Origin: CAZDHT01 sp964505325
GTDB lineage: Bacteria > Planctomycetota > PUPC01
NCBI GenBank assembly: GCA_964505325.1
Contig: CAZDHT010000221.1
Location: 1 to 9,233 of the forward strand
Length of the DNA: 9,233 bases
Direction: 5' to 3'
Positions 5,700-9,233 of the stretch are shown here, piece by piece; position 1 is the first letter of the stretch, and every line of letters starts with the position of its first letter. The notes beneath the pieces were generated by a model. That model had not been told where the DNA came from, searched no databases, and was given only the letters and a program-made list of their open reading frames with translations. The position numbers and the translations under genes are program-made.

Positions 5700-6145
5700 A
5701 GATCGCGGTGGCATCGGACCACGCGGGGTGGAAGGACAAGACGCGGCTGATCGAGCACCTGAAGGCTCTGGGCCACGACGTGACGGACTTCGGCACCGAT
5801 TCGGAAGAGCCGACGGACTATCCCGACTACGCTGCGAAAGCGGCGCGGGCGGTCACGCAGGGCAAGTGCGACCAGGCAATGCTGATCTGCGGGACCGGCA
5901 TCGGGATGTCGATGGCGGCCAACAAGATCAGAGGAATCCGGGCCGCGGCGTGCCAGACGGTGGATGCGGCGCGGTTCAGCCGCGCTCACAACAACGCGAA
6001 CGTGCTGTGCCTGGGGGCGCGGCTGAGTTCTCCGGCGACCATGCGCGAAATCGTGGACACTTGGCTGGCGACCGATTTCGACGGCGGGCGGCATGCCCGG
6101 CGCGTCGATAAGATCACCGCGCTGGAAGAGAACAAGGAAGTCTAA
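5696..6145 (+). CDS. rpiB: Ribose-5-phosphate isomerase B
   Basis: Cytoplasmic enzyme interconverting ribose 5-phosphate and ribulose 5-phosphate in the pentose phosphate pathway. The 149 residues match the RpiB/LacAB family over full length. Features seen are SDHAG (7-11) at the N-terminus, DYPDYA (41-46), ICGTGIGMSMAANK (64-77) with the catalytic Cys65, and RAHNNANVL (96-104) with His98, which opens the sugar ring. GGRHARRV (130-137) supplies phosphate-binding arginines. ATG 5696 overlaps the upstream TGA in an ATGA junction, with AAGGAG at 5688-5693 only two bases away. The start is secured by the canonical MKIAVASDHAG, although the frame is open further upstream. Translation is probably coupled to the tsaC-phosphatase gene. 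Confidence 0.95.
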   Translation: MKIAVASDHAGWKDKTRLIEHLKALGHDVTDFGTDSEEPTDYPDYAAKAARAVTQGKCDQAMLICGTGIGMSMAANKIRGIRAAACQTVDAARFSRAHNNANVLCLGARLSSPATMREIVDTWLATDFDGGRHARRVDKITALEENKEV

Positions 6146-6151
6146 CAAGGC

Positions 6152-6246
6152 GGTGGGGCGGACATTCCTGTCTGCCGGTGGCAGGCAAGAAGGGACTTCG
6201 CCGAAGCGGCTATGTCCCTCTCGCGAAGGCGGATGCGTGCCCCACC
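6152..6246. repeat. Repeat-bounded, multi-hairpin element between rpiB and lptD
   Basis: GGTGGGGC (6152-6159) and GCCCCACC (6239-6246) form an 8-bp outer stem around about 79 bases. Inside are CTGCC-GGT-GGCAG (6172-6184), GGGAC/GTCCC (6192-6196 with 6214-6218) and, nested within the latter, CTTCG-C-CGAAG (6196-6206), which shares base 6196. It occupies most of the 174-base gap. Its forward reading AVGRTFLSAG resembles phrases I recall from spurious ORFs over dispersed repeats in planctomycete-type genomes; that link is from memory. Confidence 0.6.
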
Positions 6247-6319
6247 CGGGTTGTGATAGAACCCTCAAGGCCGGCCGACCGGCGAGACCGGGTGCTTGTT
6301 CAAGGCGAACGAACGCAGA

Positions 6320-9082
6320 ATGACCAATAGCCTGAGCTGGCCGGGCGGAGAGCGAGGGACGGGTTTCGTTTCCTGCTCCAGCTTGGCTCGGGGTGTGTTC
6401 GCGGTCGTGCTGGTGGCGGCCGTCTGTTCGAGCGGCGCGTACGCGGCGCAGCCGCCCAAGAAGCCGAAAAAGAACGACAAACCGCCGGCCAAGCTCTTCA
6501 TCCGGGCGGAATGGCGCGACTTGGACTACCTGCGCGGCATCGCGGCGGTGGTGGGGAACGTGCGGTTCATTCCGCCCGATTCGGGCACCCTGATCGCGGC
6601 GGACGCGGGGGTGATCTGGCTGAACCAGAAGGAAGCGTACCTCGAAGGCAACATCCGGGTGTACCGCACCTTGCCGAAGATGGGCGATTTCAGTGTGCGG
6701 AGGCCCGACCTTGCAGACCGGACGGGGCTGGCGCCCAACGAATCGCTCGAGTTGGGGGGCGACCTGGACGACATCATCGAGCCGAAGCCGCGCAAGCCCG
6801 CGCTGATCGACACGAGCATGCCCGTCTCCGAGGCGGACCGCATCTACGTCAACTGGGCGGACGGGACCGCGTACCTGGTTCAGCCGACGATGCGGATGGC
6901 CGAGGCGGACCGCATCGTGAACTGGGTGGTCAGCGCCCCGTCGGCCGAAGGCATCGCCACCTACCGGATTCCCGTGCACGACAAGGACGGCAATCCCACC
7001 GGCCGGTACGAACGCCGCAGCCATTATGTGATGAAGAACGCGACGTTCACCACCTGCTCGTTCAAGAAGCCGCACACCCGCTTCACGGCGACGCACAGCG
7101 AGATGATCGAAGGCGATTACGTCGCCATGTACAACATCTTGCTGTGGGCCGAGGGGGTCCCCATTTTCTACTTCCCGTTCCTGTATCAGGACTTGGAGTA
7201 TGAGTGGCCGTGGGTGAAAGCGTCGCTCGGCCACTCCTCGCGCCTCGGCTGGTTCACCAGCGTGAAGGTCCGGTTCAAGCCCACCCGGAAGTTGGAGGTG
7301 TTCCCGCGCGTCGAGTGGATGTCTGAGCGCGGAGTTGCGCTTGGGCTGGGGGTGGAGTACCACGCGGGGCACGACGATGCGGTTCGCAGTGTGCTCGATG
7401 TGTTCTGGCTTCCGCACGACCGGGGAACGGACGAGCTGGCCGACACGTCGCGGTCAGGCTCCCGCTGGCGGGCATGGTGGCCGGCCGCGCTGGGGCCGAT
7501 GCCGGATGACCTGCCGCTGAGGATAGAGAACCGTTACCGGGTCAAGCTCATCCATCAGCAGGAGCACCCGAAGGGCGTGGAGTTCGACCTGGAGGTCCAC
7601 AAGTTCAGCGACGCGGGGGTCTACCGCGAGTACTTCGAGAAAGAGTTCAAGACCGAGAAGGCCCCGGAGACGCGCGCCCTGCTCAAGTACGGGCGCGACA
7701 ACTGGGCGGTGTTCGTCCATCTGAAGAAGCGGATCAACGACTTCCTCTCGCAGACTGAATACCTCCCGCAGATCGGGTTCAACATGATCGGCCAGCCGCT
7801 CGGCGGCGGGTTCCTGTTCACCACAGACACCGAGGTGGCGCGCGTGACCACCCGCTACGGCGACGTGCGCCGCAGATTGGGGCAGAGCCGGGTGGCCATC
7901 ACGCGCATCTGGCTGCGGCGCAACGAGTACAGCATGCCGCGCGCCCTCACCCTCCGCGAGAACGACACCGACCGGCTGACCGGCTGGCGGTTCGACACGG
8001 TGAACACCATTTCGTATCCGTTCGAGGTATCCATCTTCGACATCGAGCCGTACGTCGGCTGGCGGGGCTCGTGGTTCCAGCACGGGATTCATCCGCGGCG
8101 CGGCTCGTACTGGGGCGCGCCGCCTCCGACGCCGCTGCCGCCGGCGGTCGCCGCCGCCCCCACGCAGACCGGCTCCCGGTTCCGGAGCCAGCTCCTCGCC
8201 GGCGGCCGCATCGCTACCCAGTTCCATCGGACGTACGACGTGAGCCACCGCCCCTTCCTTCGGCAGATCTTCAAGCACGGCATGCGCCACATCGTCACCC
8301 CCGAAGTCACCTACACTTTTGAGAGCGGGCCGGCCGTGAAGCCGCGCCACCTGCCGCGGAACGACTCGGTCACCGAGCAGCGCGGAATGCACAAGGTGAA
8401 CCTGGCCCTGCGAAACCGATGGCAGACCCGATGGCCGCCGGAGATTCGCCGGCATCCCCGCGCCCCGGTCGGCGGCGAATGGTATCGACGAAAGCTGGCG
8501 GTCAAAAAAAGCGAACACGCCGAGCCGGTCGACATCGTCGACCTGGACATGGACATCGACTTCTTCTTCAATCCCCCCCGCGACAACGTCTATCCCCGCG
8601 GCAGGCGCGTCCGGCGGTGGTCGAACCTGAGAACCGATCTGACGGTCCGCCCGACCCGTTCCACCTCGCTGTTTTTCGACACCGAGTTCAACGTGAGCGG
8701 CGGGAGCGTCCTCGAAGTGCTCAGCGCCGGTATCCGATATTCGCCCAGCCCGGCATTCGGCATCGGCCTCAGCCACAGCTACCACATCGACGACGCGTCG
8801 CTGCTCCGGTTCATGGCGGACTGGGAGGTGAACCCGAAATGGCACGTGAGGTTCGACGTGCAGCAGGACTTCGCCGGCGGCGGCGACTGGGACCGGGTGA
8901 TCGAGATCACCCGCCGATTCCACGAGTGGGAGCTTACGCTGGGATACGAGTTCGACAAGGGGAAGCTGGAGACGATCGGGACCGTTCACATCGGCCCCGC
9001 CCGCAGCCGGGCGGCGCGGCCGAGCTGGCGGTTCCAGCCGCGAAGCGTCCAGGCGTTCGAACTGGCAGAGAGCGCGAGGTGA
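6320..9082 (+). CDS. lptD: LptD/OstA-family outer-membrane LPS-assembly protein
   Basis: Outer-membrane beta-barrel that, with a lipoprotein partner (LptE), inserts lipopolysaccharide into the outer leaflet. The 920 residues comprise a long signal region (hydrophobic 24-38, likely cut around AYAA at 40-43), a Lys/Pro-rich linker (44-58), an OstA-like domain (about 58-116) and a large barrel. The barrel onset is typical: NATFTTCSFKKPHTRFTA (C246) and GVPIFYFPF (279-287), followed by alternating strands to the C-terminus. A Pro/Ala-rich low-complexity loop lies at about 599-619. C246 is the only Cys in the mature part, so the E. coli-type disulfide pairs are absent. ATG 6320 is chosen over the in-frame TTG 6296; neither has a clear ribosome site, and an in-frame TGA at 6254 limits the upstream choice. 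It is larger than E. coli LptD (784). coaD follows after four bases. Confidence 0.85.
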   Translation: MTNSLSWPGGERGTGFVSCSSLARGVFAVVLVAAVCSSGAYAAQPPKKPKKNDKPPAKLFIRAEWRDLDYLRGIAAVVGNVRFIPPDSGTLIAADAGVIWLNQKEAYLEGNIRVYRTLPKMGDFSVRRPDLADRTGLAPNESLELGGDLDDIIEPKPRKPALIDTSMPVSEADRIYVNWADGTAYLVQPTMRMAEADRIVNWVVSAPSAEGIATYRIPVHDKDGNPTGRYERRSHYVMKNATFTTCSFKKPHTRFTATHSEMIEGDYVAMYNILLWAEGVPIFYFPFLYQDLEYEWPWVKASLGHSSRLGWFTSVKVRFKPTRKLEVFPRVEWMSERGVALGLGVEYHAGHDDAVRSVLDVFWLPHDRGTDELADTSRSGSRWRAWWPAALGPMPDDLPLRIENRYRVKLIHQQEHPKGVEFDLEVHKFSDAGVYREYFEKEFKTEKAPETRALLKYGRDNWAVFVHLKKRINDFLSQTEYLPQIGFNMIGQPLGGGFLFTTDTEVARVTTRYGDVRRRLGQSRVAITRIWLRRNEYSMPRALTLRENDTDRLTGWRFDTVNTISYPFEVSIFDIEPYVGWRGSWFQHGIHPRRGSYWGAPPPTPLPPAVAAAPTQTGSRFRSQLLAGGRIATQFHRTYDVSHRPFLRQIFKHGMRHIVTPEVTYTFESGPAVKPRHLPRNDSVTEQRGMHKVNLALRNRWQTRWPPEIRRHPRAPVGGEWYRRKLAVKKSEHAEPVDIVDLDMDIDFFFNPPRDNVYPRGRRVRRWSNLRTDLTVRPTRSTSLFFDTEFNVSGGSVLEVLSAGIRYSPSPAFGIGLSHSYHIDDASLLRFMADWEVNPKWHVRFDVQQDFAGGGDWDRVIEITRRFHEWELTLGYEFDKGKLETIGTVHIGPARSRAARPSWRFQPRSVQAFELAESAR

Positions 9083-9086
9083 TCCG

Positions 9087-9233
9087 ATGTCCAAGGCAGT
9101 CTATCCGGGGTCGTTCGATCCGATCAGCTACGGTCACATCGACCTGGCCGAACGCGGCCTGAAGATCTTCGACGAGCTGACCGTCGCCGTCGCCCGCAAC
9201 GTGTCCAAGACGACCCTGTTCTCCGCCGACGAG
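9087..9233 (+). CDS. coaD: Phosphopantetheine adenylyltransferase (3' end outside window)
   Basis: Cytoplasmic enzyme that transfers AMP from ATP to 4'-phosphopantetheine, the penultimate step of coenzyme A synthesis. The first 49 codons are visible and align with E. coli CoaD from the start: AVYPGSFDPISYGHID, then FDELTVAVARNVSKTTLF. The nucleotidyltransferase motif normally written (T/H)xGH reads SYGH (14-17) here; Ser for Thr is conservative and His17 is present. ATG 9087 is preceded by GAGGTGAT (9076-9083), a strong Shine-Dalgarno seven bases upstream (counted from GAGG) that overlaps the lptD stop codon, so translation is likely coupled to lptD. Confidence 0.95.
   Translation, partial: MSKAVYPGSFDPISYGHIDLAERGLKIFDELTVAVARNVSKTTLFSADE

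Noticed and set aside
6296..6319. TTG start for lptD eight codons upstream
   Set aside because: It has no better ribosome site than ATG 6320 and only adds a charged stretch before the signal; not excluded, but less likely.
5363..7417. Long antisense open frame of 684 codons
   Set aside because: It lies opposite tsaC-phosphatase, rpiB and lptD, which carry clear family motifs. Its composition is the Arg/His/Pro/Ala-rich type produced by antisense reading of GC-rich genes.
7454..9094. Antisense open frame of 546 codons opposite lptD
   Set aside because: It mirrors the lptD barrel in the complementary frame, has no recognisable motif, and reflects high third-position GC.

Overview
This is a GC-rich bacterial window in which every supported gene lies on the + strand. 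It suggests a Gram-negative organism, because it encodes an LptD/OstA outer-membrane protein, an outer-membrane-type lipoprotein and a secreted paralogue of it. It also suggests a membrane ion-motive redox lifestyle, because it carries the end of an Rnf operon. The Rnf order (A then B at the operon end, as in rnfCDGEAB), the TsaC-phosphatase fusion and the many short GC-rich palindromes would fit a PVC-type lineage such as Planctomycetota or a related candidate phylum. That placement is an inference from memory, not something the sequence proves.

Layout. Positions 1-1400 hold the 3' part of rnfA and all of rnfB, the last two genes of an Rnf operon. Positions 1401-1851 are non-coding and packed with short perfect palindromes: a three-copy 10-bp repeat, an inverted pair of REP-like hairpins, and several hairpins with a GA or TT loop. 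A strong sigma70-type promoter (1817-1844) lies so close to the next ATG that the transcript should be leaderless. It drives an apparent operon (1852-4315) of a SpoU/TrmH rRNA/tRNA methyltransferase and two tandem paralogous envelope proteins of unknown function, one a lipoprotein and one with a Sec signal. The methyltransferase contains a 44-bp near-perfect palindrome inside its reading frame.

Positions 4316-4634 are non-coding, with several palindromes and a second near-leaderless promoter. After this comes 4635-9233: a fused threonylcarbamoyl-AMP synthase / low-molecular-weight phosphatase, rpiB (overlapping it by 4 bases), a repeat-bounded 174-base spacer, lptD, and the start of coaD, cut by the window edge. 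The tsaC-phosphatase-rpiB order recalls ywlC-ywlE-ywlF of Bacillus.

The most notable things are the palindrome inserted in a conserved RNA methyltransferase, the BIME-like cluster after rnfB, the fused TsaC/YwlE-like enzyme with a CTGNSCRS loop, the unknown tandem envelope paralogues, and an LptD with a single cysteine in its mature form. I saw no CRISPR, phage, toxin, transposase or RNA gene.
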